The notes: generated by a model not told the origin, from the sequence alone. Positions 45,273 to 54,150 are shown, counted from the first letter of the stretch. The stretch: DNA of 64,000 bases from Paenibacillus harenae (GCF_030812415.1 NZ_JAUSST010000007.1:124001-188000); one strand, 5' to 3'. Translations and numbers: made by a program.

Positions 45273-48080
45273 CTAGCATTGAACAGGCTGGAACGAGATG
45301 GATTCTAACGTGCCTGGATTGCTGCGATCGACAGCCTCCATCCAAATACGGAGCTTGCCCTTGTTGTCTTGAAGCCATGCGCCCGGAATGTAAACCGAGT
45401 TCGGGCTGCCTCCGGTTAGAACCGGTCGATCGTCATCGGATGGCAGCCATAGCCTGCCGACGATCCGCTCCTCCAGCATGACGGTCAGCTTCAGCCCCTT
45501 GCCGGCGACGGTCACGCGCCAGCCTGCTCCCCCACTGGAATTGACGATATTCCCATACAGCCAAGACGTTGCACCCGGCTCAAGCGCGATCGGCAGCTCC
45601 GCCTGCACCGCTTGCCCTCGCTTCTCGTCCGCCGCGGCTGCCAGCTTCTGCTCCTCCGCTCCGGCGACGGACCAATCCGTCGCTTCGACGCCCTCGTACA
45701 AGAGAACTCTGCCGGCAGGCAATCCGAGCACTCGCTCCACGAATACGGTCAGCAAGGTCTGCCGGCCCGCCTGGACGTACGGCGTAATGTCGATATAAGG
45801 ATCGAACGGGTTAACGATAAGCTTGGCATCCGTACCGGCTACATATACCGTCGCATGCGACTGCAAGCCTTGGAAATGAAGCGTCCACGAGTCGGCATCG
45901 TCCGCTGCTGCGAACGAGCGGCTATAATACTCGAACGCCGGATGATCAGGAGACAGCCACCCGCCGAAGCTGACGATCGGCCATAGGCTGCGGTCTATAT
46001 CGCCCGTGAGCTCCTCTTGAAGCTCACGCTTGTCTGCGCGGTATACGCTCCAGTTGCGGCTTAGATCTCGTACGGCCTTAATGGCGGCCATGCCGGTCAT
46101 GCCTTTCATCGCATTCAGCCTTAGCGCCGGAAGTCTTGGATCATCGAAATTCGTATGCCCCCATATTTCGGTGCGGGCCAGCAGCTTCCCGACTTGCAGG
46201 GGTTGCGGATCGCTTAGCGGCATATAGCGGCTGCCGCCGCCCGGCGTTGCCGTGCCGACGTAGTCGCCGTCCGCATACAGCGAGATGACATCGCTCGCTT
46301 GCCGGATCAGCACGCCCTGTACCGGCGTTCCGCCGGCTTTCACAGAGGCTTCGTACCAAGCGTAGCCTCTGTATATCCCTTGAGTCTCCAACCGGCTTGC
46401 GCTTGCCGCCTTCCCGTCTAGAGATTCGCGGTCGCTCAGCGGCTTAGCCGCATCGACCGGGCTTAACGCATATTCGATCGCCGGATGCTCCCCGGCTCCC
46501 TCATATCGGATCGGCTCGCCGAAGCGGATGGCTCCCCGCTCATCGGGGCCCTCGGCATAGAGCGCTGCCTCTCTGCCATGCACATAGAGCGTAAGCTCGC
46601 CGCCGCCCGCGAGCCGCACCTTGCATGACGCCGCTTCCGTGCCGTCGAAGCTTAACACGAGAGCCTCGCCGCCATTCGGCTCGGCAGTCAGGTTCTCAGC
46701 CGTCTCCACAAAGCAGCCGGCCTCCAGCTTCAGCTCGATGCTGCCGCTTCCGTCCGTATGGAACGCGATCGCCGCTCCGCCCGTTAGCGGCTTCGCCATG
46801 TACAGCTCGGCCGTCGAGCTCGCGATAACCCCTTGAACGCCCCAGCTTGCCAGCGGCAGCTGCGACGGAAGCGCTAACGAGCGGCCGCCCTTCAGTACGA
46901 ACGGTCTTCCGCCCGTTTGTGTATCCATCAGCGCGATTTCCTTATCGCGATCCTCCAGATTCGTAACGAACAGCAGACGCCCACCGCCTTGCAGCGACAA
47001 CGAATAGGGCCCTGCGACTCCTTCCGATTCACCGGCGATTGCGATACCCGCCGATTCCTCCGCGCTTGTTACCGTTGCTGCCGCAAGCGAAGCTCCATAA
47101 GCTTCAAGCAATCGTCCGAGCAGCCTGCCTTCGTAAGCTTCCTGTCGAATATGCCCTTCCGGCGAGATCATGCCGCCGAAGTCATAATCCGACGTCATGA
47201 AGGCAAGCGGCTTGCCCCAGTTGTTCGTCGCGTTCGTGAAGCCGAAATCCGTGCCCGATACTTGCAAATAAGGACCTAACAGCTTGGCGCCGCATCCGAG
47301 CAGCCTCCGCAGCAAGTAATGCGCTCTATTCGTCTCCGTCACGAGCAGCGGATACCCCCGATCGGCCAGCAGCCCGCGATAGTGCAGCACTTTGGACTCG
47401 AAATCGGGATCGCGATTGTCCGGGTAGAAGTTGCAGGTTGGAACGACACCGTCTACGAATCCCGAAGCTTGCGGCAAGCCGCCTTGACCGGCGCATGCGA
47501 AGATCGGAACGGCGATGCCATGAGCCAGCGCCATATCGCGAAGCGCTGTCATATAACCGGCAGGATCCGAGCAATCGTAGAAGTCCAGCTCATTGTCGAG
47601 CTGCACCGCGATAACCGTGCCGCCCTCTCCTGCCTGATAAGCCTTCAGCAGCGGCAAAATCCGATGGAACCAGCTTGCCACGCTTCGCAGAAACGAAGAG
47701 TCGTTATCCCGCAGCTTCATGTCCTTGGCGAATAAGTAAGCCGGCAGCGCGCCGCCATCCCATTCGGAGCAGATGTACGGACCCGGCCGTGCTACGACCC
47801 AGAGCCCCGTCTCGGCAGCCTCCGCCAAAAAGGCGCTTATATCCCGCTCTCCGCCGAAGTCCCATACCCCTTCTTCCCGTTCGTGGTAGTTCCACGGAAA
47901 GTACACGTCGATGCTGTTGTAGCCGAATGCCTTAAGCTGCTCCATCCGCTCCTTCCAATACGCCCTCGGTATCCGGAAATAAAACAACGATGCGCTGAGC
48001 AGCACCTGCGGCTTGCCATGTATACGTACCGCTTCTGCTTCGAATTGAACGACTGTCTTCGCCTGGATGTCCATGCCCAT
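45273..48080 (-). CDS. Glycoside hydrolase family 35 beta-galactosidase-like enzyme
   Basis: 935 aa from ATG 48080, chosen because GGGGG lies seven bases upstream; the frame is open to 48146. The N-terminal TIM barrel has the GH35 signature RPGPYICSEWDGGALPAYL, acid/base Glu164 in VQLDNELDFY and probable nucleophile Glu249 in LLVTETN. The rest is several beta-sandwich domains as in large bacterial GH35 enzymes. No signal peptide. It likely releases beta-galactose from the sugar brought in by system C. Expression should be set by the operators, cre site and promoter at 48142-48378. Confidence 0.9.
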   Translation of the reverse strand: MGMDIQAKTVVQFEAEAVRIHGKPQVLLSASLFYFRIPRAYWKERMEQLKAFGYNSIDVYFPWNYHEREEGVWDFGGERDISAFLAEAAETGLWVVARPGPYICSEWDGGALPAYLFAKDMKLRDNDSSFLRSVASWFHRILPLLKAYQAGEGGTVIAVQLDNELDFYDCSDPAGYMTALRDMALAHGIAVPIFACAGQGGLPQASGFVDGVVPTCNFYPDNRDPDFESKVLHYRGLLADRGYPLLVTETNRAHYLLRRLLGCGAKLLGPYLQVSGTDFGFTNATNNWGKPLAFMTSDYDFGGMISPEGHIRQEAYEGRLLGRLLEAYGASLAAATVTSAEESAGIAIAGESEGVAGPYSLSLQGGGRLLFVTNLEDRDKEIALMDTQTGGRPFVLKGGRSLALPSQLPLASWGVQGVIASSTAELYMAKPLTGGAAIAFHTDGSGSIELKLEAGCFVETAENLTAEPNGGEALVLSFDGTEAASCKVRLAGGGELTLYVHGREAALYAEGPDERGAIRFGEPIRYEGAGEHPAIEYALSPVDAAKPLSDRESLDGKAASASRLETQGIYRGYAWYEASVKAGGTPVQGVLIRQASDVISLYADGDYVGTATPGGGSRYMPLSDPQPLQVGKLLARTEIWGHTNFDDPRLPALRLNAMKGMTGMAAIKAVRDLSRNWSVYRADKRELQEELTGDIDRSLWPIVSFGGWLSPDHPAFEYYSRSFAAADDADSWTLHFQGLQSHATVYVAGTDAKLIVNPFDPYIDITPYVQAGRQTLLTVFVERVLGLPAGRVLLYEGVEATDWSVAGAEEQKLAAAADEKRGQAVQAELPIALEPGATSWLYGNIVNSSGGAGWRVTVAGKGLKLTVMLEERIVGRLWLPSDDDRPVLTGGSPNSVYIPGAWLQDNKGKLRIWMEAVDRSNPGTLESISFQPVQC

Positions 48081-48141
48081 GCCATAACCCCCTACAGCCA
48101 TTGTGATTAAACCGCGAATATTCGCGATGACATTCGAAATA

Positions 48142-48169
48142 TGCAACCCGTTTCATGAAACCCGTTACA
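48142..48169. promoter_or_regulatory. Two abutting LacI-type operators
   Basis: TGCAACCCGTTTCA (48142-48155) and TGAAACCCGTTACA (48156-48169) stand back to back, both matching TGNAACCCGTTNCA. They lie 62-90 bp before the GH35 ATG, inside the predicted leader. Confidence 0.75.
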
Positions 48170-48297
48170 TTTTAGGCAAAAATAAATACACTCTCATTAG
48201 ACCGAAAAAAAAAACAGCGATTGTTGTTTTTTTGAGCGCGGTATCCTGACGTGTATCTTGTTTCGTTGATCTATGCATGAAATAACCGTAAGCAAAA

Positions 48298-48311
48298 TGT
48301 AACGGGTTTCA
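48298..48311. promoter_or_regulatory. Third LacI-type operator copy
   Basis: TGTAACGGGTTTCA is the exact inverse of the 48156-48169 copy; the identity extends to 19 bp. It lies just downstream of the predicted transcription start, about 142 bp from the nearer partner, a distance suited to looping. Confidence 0.75.
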
Positions 48312-48349
48312 TTTGTGAGCGTGACAACTGGTAAAGTGAAGACACCTTG

Positions 48350-48378
48350 ATTTTATGCATCGATGTAAGCGTTGTCAA
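48350..48378 (-). promoter_or_regulatory. Sigma-A promoter of the GH35-importer operon
   Basis: On the minus strand TTGACA (48373-48378) and TAAAAT (48350-48355) are 17 bp apart. The leader to the GH35 ATG is about 260 nt and contains an A/T-run hairpin near 48208-48237. Confidence 0.75.
48364..48377. promoter_or_regulatory. cre site for CcpA
   Basis: TGTAAGCGTTGTCA fits the cre consensus TGWAANCGNTNWCA at every position. It overlaps the -35 box, so CcpA binding would block the promoter when glucose is plentiful. Confidence 0.75.
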
Positions 48379-48418
48379 TATGTTTTTTTCGAATTCCTTT
48401 TTTACCCGGAAATTCAGC

Positions 48419-49465
48419 CTAGCGCGGAGGGGCGGTCGTCTCCCTAACGACAAGCTCCGGTCTTACTCTCGTGCTTCTGCTAGCCCTGCTCTTCGTGATC
48501 AGTCTATGCACCATGTCCGCAGCGCCTCGGCCTACGTCGTAACCTTTCAGGGAAACGGTCGTCAGCTCCGGAATGCTGTTCGCCGCATATGGAATATCGT
48601 CGAAGCCGATGAGCGACAAGTCTTGCGGTACTTGAAGACCGGCCTTGTAAGCGACTTTCATCACGCCGATGGCAACTAGATCATTCGCGCAGAAAATAGC
48701 CGTCGGCCGCTCCTCCATCTGCAGGAGCTGATTCATGAACCGCTTGCCGCTCTCGACCGAGAAGCCGCCGTCAAGCAGCCATTCCTTGCGGACGGCAAGC
48801 CCGTTCCGCTCCATCGTGCGTACGTACCCCTGTATGCGCTGAAGCGTATTGGACATCCCTCTATAGCCGCCTGCAAAGGCGATATCGCGATGGCCGAGAT
48901 CGATTAGATGCTGCGTTGCAAGCTCCGCCCCTTCTCGTTCATCGGCAAACACGCGGTTCATCGGATGGCCCGGCAGGCTGCCGTTAATGAGCACCGTAGG
49001 CACGCGCTTGCTAACTTCGATTACCTCGTTTACATGTTCTTTGGTCGGTCTAGCCAGGTTGATCCGCCCGCCGATAATGACGATCCCATCGACCTGCTTC
49101 TCCAGCAAAATGTTCAAATATTGCGATTCCCGCTCATATTGCTCTTTGGAATCCCCGTTCGTCGATACGGTATCGCACAGAAAAAAAGTGTACCCTTTGC
49201 TTCTCGCCTCCTGCTCCAAGCCCGCAAGCACCTCTGGAAAAAACGGATTCGTAATGTCGGGCAGAATGACCCCGATCATGCCCGTCACTTTCTTCGATAA
49301 GCTTCTGGCCAGCGCATTGGGCTGGAATTGGTACTTGTTGATGAGCTCTACGATTTTCTCGCGCGTTGATTTCTTCACGGGCGCCGTATTGTTAAGCACG
49401 CGCGACACCGTCGCAACCGAGACGTTGGCTTCCCTTGCAATGTCGTATACCGTAACCGGTTTCAA
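48419..49465 (-). CDS. LacI family transcriptional regulator of system C
   Basis: 348 aa from a TTG at 49465 with AAAGGAG eight bases upstream; a GTG at 49474 lies on that site. HTH: VYDIAREANVSVATVSRVLN; hinge with ALARSLSKKVT; sensor domain with AIFCANDLVAIGVMKVAYK and IGFDDIPYAANSIPELTTV. It precedes the GH35 operon on the same strand and is expected to bind the TGNAACGGGTTNCA sites in the gap between them. Confidence 0.93.
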   Translation of the reverse strand: MKPVTVYDIAREANVSVATVSRVLNNTAPVKKSTREKIVELINKYQFQPNALARSLSKKVTGMIGVILPDITNPFFPEVLAGLEQEARSKGYTFFLCDTVSTNGDSKEQYERESQYLNILLEKQVDGIVIIGGRINLARPTKEHVNEVIEVSKRVPTVLINGSLPGHPMNRVFADEREGAELATQHLIDLGHRDIAFAGGYRGMSNTLQRIQGYVRTMERNGLAVRKEWLLDGGFSVESGKRFMNQLLQMEERPTAIFCANDLVAIGVMKVAYKAGLQVPQDLSLIGFDDIPYAANSIPELTTVSLKGYDVGRGAADMVHRLITKSRASRSTRVRPELVVRETTAPPR

Positions 49466-49594
49466 TGTAGTCACTCCTTTCCCCTTGCTCCGTTCTTAGG
49501 TAGAATAGCAGACTTTTGCAAAAATAAAAACGAGTATTTTCCATCATTTTCAAAATCGGTGATACGCCACTGCTTTATGCGTTTTCGACAGCAA

Positions 49595-49624
49595 AGAAGA
49601 AAGCTCTTACATCAGCCTTCTTCT
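49595..49624 (-). terminator. Possible terminator after the NAD(P)-binding protein gene
   Basis: On the minus strand AGAAGAAGGCT pairs with AGCTTTCTTCT (one G-U pair) around an 8-base loop. The T-run after it is weak. Confidence 0.4.
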
Positions 49625-49645
49625 CGTTTTATTATGCAATTTTGG

Positions 49646-50521
49646 CTATCTCGATTTCGCCAGCATGGCGAACGTCTCCCGGACCGCGGCATCGTGGGGC
49701 GTTATCGCGGCCAGCAGCACGTCAATACGCGCCTCGCCTGCTTCATCCTTAGCTAATTGATCAACCATCTTTAACCGCTCCGTCCATTCTTCGCCTTCGA
49801 TCATGCCAAGCAGGGACAACTTCCATCCGCTTAACCGCCTCGCCTTAAGCGCAACTCCGCTTGCGCAGCTCATGATACCCATCAGCTCCGATCCGCTAAT
49901 CGGCTGCATACCCGTGAGCCGCTGAATGCCTTTGCCGTATGCCTCTTCCTGCAGAGCCAGATCGACGATTGCCCGGGCTGCGTCAGGCAAATACATATAG
50001 TCGCCGGCAACATTCATATCCCCAAGCTCGATTCCCGCATTCCCCTTCGCGATTTGCTTAAAGCTGTAATGGAGCGGCGTATTTCGCGCATTTGCCCCGT
50101 ACAGCTCTGAAAGCCGGACAACGATCGTGGACGCTGCGTTTATCTCGTGGACATCCTTCAGAAGCTGTTCGTACTGCGGGAGCAGCGTCCGATAACGCCC
50201 ATCGGCAATGATGAGCTTTGCTCCCAACATACCCGCCGCTGCTGCAACAGCCTGCAGGCTCTCGCCTACTTTCGCTTTCTCGTCATAGGTGGTGTTGGCG
50301 TGAAAGAAGATCGTATCTGCGCCTTCACCAGCCCTGACGATATCTTCTTTGCTATACCGGCTACCTTGCATAATCGTCGCATCCTGAAGCTGGGTTAACC
50401 GCCTCTTCGGCTTGCCCTCCTTCGTTGTCATGACGGTCACTGCTATGCCTCGCGAAGCGAGCTCCTCGGCTATCGAGCTTCCGAGCCCGCTGGCAGCTCT
50501 AATTACTAATGCTTTATTCAT
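49646..50521 (-). CDS. NAD(P)-binding epimerase/reductase-like protein
   Basis: 291 aa, extended SDR fold. The usual TGATGFIG dinucleotide loop is altered to IRAASGLGSSIAEEL, and the SDR Tyr region reads VRLSELYGANARN. C-terminal segments GDMNVAGDYMYLPDAARAI resemble substrate-domain sequences of sugar-nucleotide epimerase-like proteins. The substrate and even the activity are unclear. It stands alone between the LacI gene and the efflux locus. Confidence 0.75.
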   Translation of the reverse strand: MNKALVIRAASGLGSSIAEELASRGIAVTVMTTKEGKPKRRLTQLQDATIMQGSRYSKEDIVRAGEGADTIFFHANTTYDEKAKVGESLQAVAAAAGMLGAKLIIADGRYRTLLPQYEQLLKDVHEINAASTIVVRLSELYGANARNTPLHYSFKQIAKGNAGIELGDMNVAGDYMYLPDAARAIVDLALQEEAYGKGIQRLTGMQPISGSELMGIMSCASGVALKARRLSGWKLSLLGMIEGEEWTERLKMVDQLAKDEAGEARIDVLLAAITPHDAAVRETFAMLAKSR

Positions 50522-50664
50522 GAAGGCATCTCCTTTTTATATCGGATTTTGGTTTTTCTGCTGTGACAAAGAATTGGACATGGTGCTAATCGCTTGCTTG
50601 CCGTAGCATTTCATTCATTCGGAAATCGACATGTTCTCAGTCGAATCGACATACCGTCTTTCGA

Positions 50665-50760
50665 CTAATCCCAGAACGTGAACAGCGTGATGAGCACGGC
50701 AACCACCGCGAGGGTTGGCGTTGCTCTCGATACGAACAGCTTCTTTTTCCATTCGTTCAT
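50665..50760 (-). CDS. 31-residue membrane peptide, putative TetR-regulon member
   Basis: 31 aa: a basic start MNEWKKKLF, then one hydrophobic helix of about 18 residues ending in LFTFWD. GGAGG lies seven bases before the ATG. Twenty bases upstream is an 18-bp TetR-type operator, placed as in the efflux-pump gene, so this gene probably has its own regulated promoter. Single-helix peptides of this size often bind and tune a membrane transporter; that role here is inference. Confidence 0.6.
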   Translation of the reverse strand: MNEWKKKLFVSRATPTLAVVAVLITLFTFWD

Positions 50761-50779
50761 CGTTTAACCTCCATTTTAA

Positions 50780-50797
50780 TTATTGATTGAACAATAA
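50780..50797. promoter_or_regulatory. TetR-type operator before the 31-aa gene
   Basis: TTATTGATTGAACAATAA matches the perfect palindrome at 52496-52513 at 16 of 18 positions. A further small inverted repeat TAATCA/TGATTA follows at 50799-50815. Confidence 0.7.
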
Positions 50798-50812
50798 ATA
50801 ATCAGTAAGTGA

Positions 50813-50893
50813 TTAATCGATCCAGCTAATCATGCATAATGCGATGACGGCCAACAAAATCACGTCGATGACGGCTAGCTTACCGTTCAACAA
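50813..50893 (-). CDS. Possible 26-residue membrane peptide overlapping the efflux gene end
   Basis: 26 aa from a TTG at 50893 with AGGAGGT seven bases upstream; the start lies inside the last codons of the efflux-pump gene. The peptide is one hydrophobic helix ending CMISWID, similar in shape to the FTFWD end of the 31-aa peptide. Coupled translation with the pump is likely if the gene is real. The strong ribosome site inside a coding region is the main support. Confidence 0.45.
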   Translation of the reverse strand: MLNGKLAVIDVILLAVIALCMISWID

Positions 50894-52352
50894 TGGTCTC
50901 ACCTCCTAGCAAAGCTTCACGATTGGCTGAGCGGCCGCGGAGGACGACTGCGACCGCCGCTCCTATAACCGCAAGTAGCGCAGCACCCAGGAATACCCAG
51001 GAAAAGCCGCCGGAGAGAGCAACGGTTTGCTCCTTGCCTGATGCGAGCAGGCTCGCAGTCCTTGAGGAAGACAACATTCCAAGCAGGATGAGTCCGACTG
51101 CTCCGCCAATCTGCTGGCTCGTATTCACAAGTCCGCTCGCAAGGCCGTCATCCTGTTGAGATACGCCGTGCACCGCCAATTGCGTACCGGTAACGAATGC
51201 TCCTCCCAGACCTGCGCCGAGAACAATCGTCGGAGCTAGCAGATGGGCGGCGAACGAGGCGTCGCTCGGCGCTAACGACAACCAGACTAAGCCGGCGGCG
51301 AATACAAGAAGTGAAGCTGCCAGCGACATGCGCGGACCTATCTTCTTCATGACGCCCGGAACGGCGCCGGCTGCAACGACAAGCGCAATTGCAAGCGGCA
51401 GCTGCGTAAGTCCCGCGGTAAGCGCATCGTAATGAAGCACGGCCTGCATGTAAACGGAGAGAGCGAAGAACAAGCCCGTCGTTGCGCCGCCGATCAGCAG
51501 CGTCGCGACGTTGCCGGCCAATACCGAACGATTGCGGAATATACTGAATGGCACTAGCGGATTGGCGCTGCGTTTCTCGATGATTACAAATGCCGTCAGC
51601 AATACGATTGCCGCGGCCAGCAGGATGCCGATTACCGGCGATGCCCAACCGGCGCGCTCGCCCTCGGATAATGCGTATACGAATAGCGTAAGTCCGGCAG
51701 TCACGGTAATAGCTCCGGGCATGTCGGTTTTTGCCGTAGCGCCCAGCGTATCCTTCGTCACGAGAGCCGGGATCGCGATCAGCACGAGGAAGCCGATAGG
51801 CACGTTGACGAAGAAAACGGCAGCCCAGCCGAAAGCGCCGGTTAGCACGCCGCCGAGCAGTACGCCCGCCGCGCTGCCGATTCCGGCTACGGCGCCCCAT
51901 ATCCCAAGCGCTTTCGCCCTGTCGCCAGGCTCGGTGAACAGCTTCGTCACCAGGGCAAGCGCGGCAGGTGCGAGCAGTGCGGCCGATGCGCCTTGCACCG
52001 CTCTAGCAGCGAGCAGCCACCCGCCTGATGAAGCAAGGCCTGCTGCCGCGGAAGCTGCTGCGAAGCCGAGTATGCCGATCATGAATATTCGGCGATGTCC
52101 GTAACGGTCCGCCAGACGCCCGCCCAGCAGCAGCAAGCCCCCGAAAGGCAATACATACGCGGTAATGATCCAGCTTAACGCCGTCGTGTCCAGTGCGAGA
52201 TCCTCGCCTAAGGCCGGAAGCGCAATATTGACGATCGACGCGTCGAGCACGACCAGAAATTGCGCCAAAGCAAGAACGACAAGCGCCCACCAACGATTCG
52301 CGCTCCTCCGTCCCGCGGCATCCGGACGGGTCTTATTGTTAATCTTATTCAT
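50880..52352 (-). CDS. MFS drug efflux transporter, DHA2/EmrB-QacA type
   Basis: 490 aa with 14 hydrophobic segments. Motif D1 region FLVVLDASIVNIALPAL and motif A GGRLADRYGHRRIF are those of DHA2 drug:proton antiporters. GGAGG is seven bases before the ATG, and a TetR-type operator lies 23-40 bases upstream. The TetR gene is just upstream on the same strand. It probably exports a hydrophobic toxic compound that also releases the repressor; which compound is unknown. Confidence 0.93.
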   Translation of the reverse strand: MNKINNKTRPDAAGRRSANRWWALVVLALAQFLVVLDASIVNIALPALGEDLALDTTALSWIITAYVLPFGGLLLLGGRLADRYGHRRIFMIGILGFAAASAAAGLASSGGWLLAARAVQGASAALLAPAALALVTKLFTEPGDRAKALGIWGAVAGIGSAAGVLLGGVLTGAFGWAAVFFVNVPIGFLVLIAIPALVTKDTLGATAKTDMPGAITVTAGLTLFVYALSEGERAGWASPVIGILLAAAIVLLTAFVIIEKRSANPLVPFSIFRNRSVLAGNVATLLIGGATTGLFFALSVYMQAVLHYDALTAGLTQLPLAIALVVAAGAVPGVMKKIGPRMSLAASLLVFAAGLVWLSLAPSDASFAAHLLAPTIVLGAGLGGAFVTGTQLAVHGVSQQDDGLASGLVNTSQQIGGAVGLILLGMLSSSRTASLLASGKEQTVALSGGFSWVFLGAALLAVIGAAVAVVLRGRSANREALLGGETIVER

Positions 52353-52374
52353 TTAATTTCCTCCTCAATAGTAA

Positions 52375-52392
52375 TTATTGATTAACCAATTA
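52375..52392. promoter_or_regulatory. TetR-type operator before the efflux gene
   Basis: TTATTGATTAACCAATTA matches the palindrome at 52496-52513 at 16 of 18 positions and sits 23 bp before the efflux ATG. Confidence 0.75.
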
Positions 52393-52495
52393 TTTACGTG
52401 CATCAGACCTTGTTCGACTCGCCTATACATTCGCATGCGGAGAAGTTACATACGTTCAATTCCCCATTCCCCCTATACCGCCGTCTGCCCGTTGT

Positions 52496-52513
52496 TTATT
52501 GATTAATCAATAA
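52496..52513. promoter_or_regulatory. TetR-type operator, perfect palindrome
   Basis: TTATTGATTAATCAATAA reads the same on both strands. It lies between the tetR stop and the efflux gene, about 120 bp from the second site. Confidence 0.78.
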
Positions 52514-52537
52514 CGGACGGACAAATAAAGAATGCCA

Positions 52538-53065
52538 TCAGCCATTCTTCTTACCCGCAATGCTGCGCGGCGTCAATTCTTTCGAATCCAGCGCCAGTGC
52601 AACGTTGCATAACATCCCTCTTGCCACGAACATGGCCGCTTTCTGCTCGCTGTTCTCGAAGCCCGCTTCCCGGAACTTGCCCAGTGCGAAATCCTTGACC
52701 CGGTTAAGTCCCTGCGTCATGACTCGTTGTACATCCGTATCACGGATCGCCAGCGCTTGAACCTGAAGCAGGATCTCTTTCTTGCGGGTCGTCATTAGTT
52801 CTTCGTAAGCAACGATCATTTGCTCTTCTACGTTGTTCTTATTGCCTGATATAACTGAGAACGAATGAACGATTCGCTCGATCGACCGCTCCAGCCCGGC
52901 AAGCAGCAGCTCTTCCTTGCTCTTATAGAAATTGTACACGTATGGCTGCGATATGTTCGCATGCTTGGCGACGTCGGCCGTCGTTGCCTTGTAGTAGCCC
53001 TTGTTTGCAAATACATGAACGGCTGCTTCAAGAATTTGCTCTTTGCGGTTTGCGGACTTATCCAT
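52538..53065 (-). CDS. TetR family transcriptional regulator
   Basis: 175 aa. N-terminal TetR DNA-binding domain (residues 8-55) with VFANKGYYKATTADVAKHANISQPYVYNFYKSKEEL-type sequence split over helix 1-3; the ligand domain follows. AAAGGAG is 12 bases before the ATG. An operator at 53098-53115 just ahead of the gene suggests self-repression, and three further copies point to the efflux pump and the 31-aa peptide as targets. Confidence 0.93.
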   Translation of the reverse strand: MDKSANRKEQILEAAVHVFANKGYYKATTADVAKHANISQPYVYNFYKSKEELLLAGLERSIERIVHSFSVISGNKNNVEEQMIVAYEELMTTRKKEILLQVQALAIRDTDVQRVMTQGLNRVKDFALGKFREAGFENSEQKAAMFVARGMLCNVALALDSKELTPRSIAGKKNG

Positions 53066-53097
53066 GGCCCGTTCATACTCCTTTCTTCGTTGATTAG

Positions 53098-53115
53098 TAA
53101 TTGATCAATCAATAA
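53098..53115. promoter_or_regulatory. TetR-type operator before tetR
   Basis: On the minus strand TTATTGATTGATCAATTA, 16 of 18 matches to the perfect copy at 52496-52513. It lies 33 bp before the tetR ATG. Confidence 0.75.
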
Positions 53116-53346
53116 CTCCATACGCATAATTTACCACACCGTTAGAACGAATGCAATAGGCATTCGGAATAATAATTTCACGAATGCCCTTACCCTCGCG
53201 TATCGACTTGTCATGATCGCCTCAAGGCGTCCAACCACCTATTTGCTAAATTGGCCGTTCTCCGCTTTATGCAGTTTCCAATCTTGGGACAACAGCTTGC
53301 TTGAATGCCGCTGCCTGCTTGTCCCGATACAGAATAATATCGATAT

Positions 53347-54150
53347 CTAGCGCATTATCAAGAAATAAAACACCGCCGCAAGCACGAAGCGGTAAAGCGC
53401 GAACCATTCCAGCTTCAGTTTCTTGATCAGGTTTAGGAACGTGACGACCGCGATCATCGCTACGACGAAAGCGGCAATGAAGCCGATCAGGAACAAGAGC
53501 AGCGCGTCCGAGTTCAGGTGCTCGCGGCTATCGTACATATCGAGTATCGTTGCGCCGAACATGACCGGCACCGAGATGATGAACGTGAAGTCCGCTGCAG
53601 CCTTCTGGCTCGTCCCGAGCAGCAAGCCGCCGGAAATCGTCGAGCCCGACCGGGAGAAGCCCGGCCATAGGGCGAAGCATTGGAACAAGCCTATTCCCAG
53701 TGCCTGTTTGTACGTGATATCGTCGGTGTTCTCCGCCGTCACCTTGCGCTTGACGCGGCTGGCGATAATCATCAGTATGCCGCCGATCACAAGGCCGATG
53801 AGCACCGGACCAGGCCCGAACAGCACCTCTTTGATAAAGTCCTTGAATACCAAATAAACGATTAGCGCAGGGATCATGGCAACGATGAGATGCAGGGCGT
53901 TCAGCTTGCCCGGCGTCTTGAATTTAAAGGCCAGCATGTCCTTTAATATGCCCATATACCTTGTCCAATACAGAACGAGCACCGCCATGACCGCGCCTAG
54001 CTGGATGACGATTTTGAACGTATCCGCCGCTTCGCCCTCGAAATTCAACAAGTCGCCCGCTAGAATCATATGACCGGTAGACGATACGGGAAGAAACTCC
54101 GTCAGGCCTTCCACTATGCCTAATATAATCGCTTTAATATAATCGTACAT
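53347..54150 (-). CDS. uppP: Undecaprenyl-diphosphatase
   Basis: 267 aa, about eight membrane segments, UppP/BacA family. Signature EGLTEFLPVSSTGHM (14-28) and the second motif PGFSRSGSTISGG carry the catalytic Glu, Ser and Arg. It removes a phosphate from undecaprenyl pyrophosphate to recycle the cell-wall carrier lipid and can give bacitracin tolerance. Monocistronic by context. The 230 bp after it hold no clear gene. Confidence 0.96.
   Translation of the reverse strand: MYDYIKAIILGIVEGLTEFLPVSSTGHMILAGDLLNFEGEAADTFKIVIQLGAVMAVLVLYWTRYMGILKDMLAFKFKTPGKLNALHLIVAMIPALIVYLVFKDFIKEVLFGPGPVLIGLVIGGILMIIASRVKRKVTAENTDDITYKQALGIGLFQCFALWPGFSRSGSTISGGLLLGTSQKAAADFTFIISVPVMFGATILDMYDSREHLNSDALLLFLIGFIAAFVVAMIAVVTFLNLIKKLKLEWFALYRFVLAAVFYFLIMR

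Noticed and set aside
53160..53346. Gene remnant downstream of uppP
   Set aside because: A short open frame (LDIDIILYRDKQAAAFKQ) runs on from the uppP end in another frame, but it has no start and stops soon.
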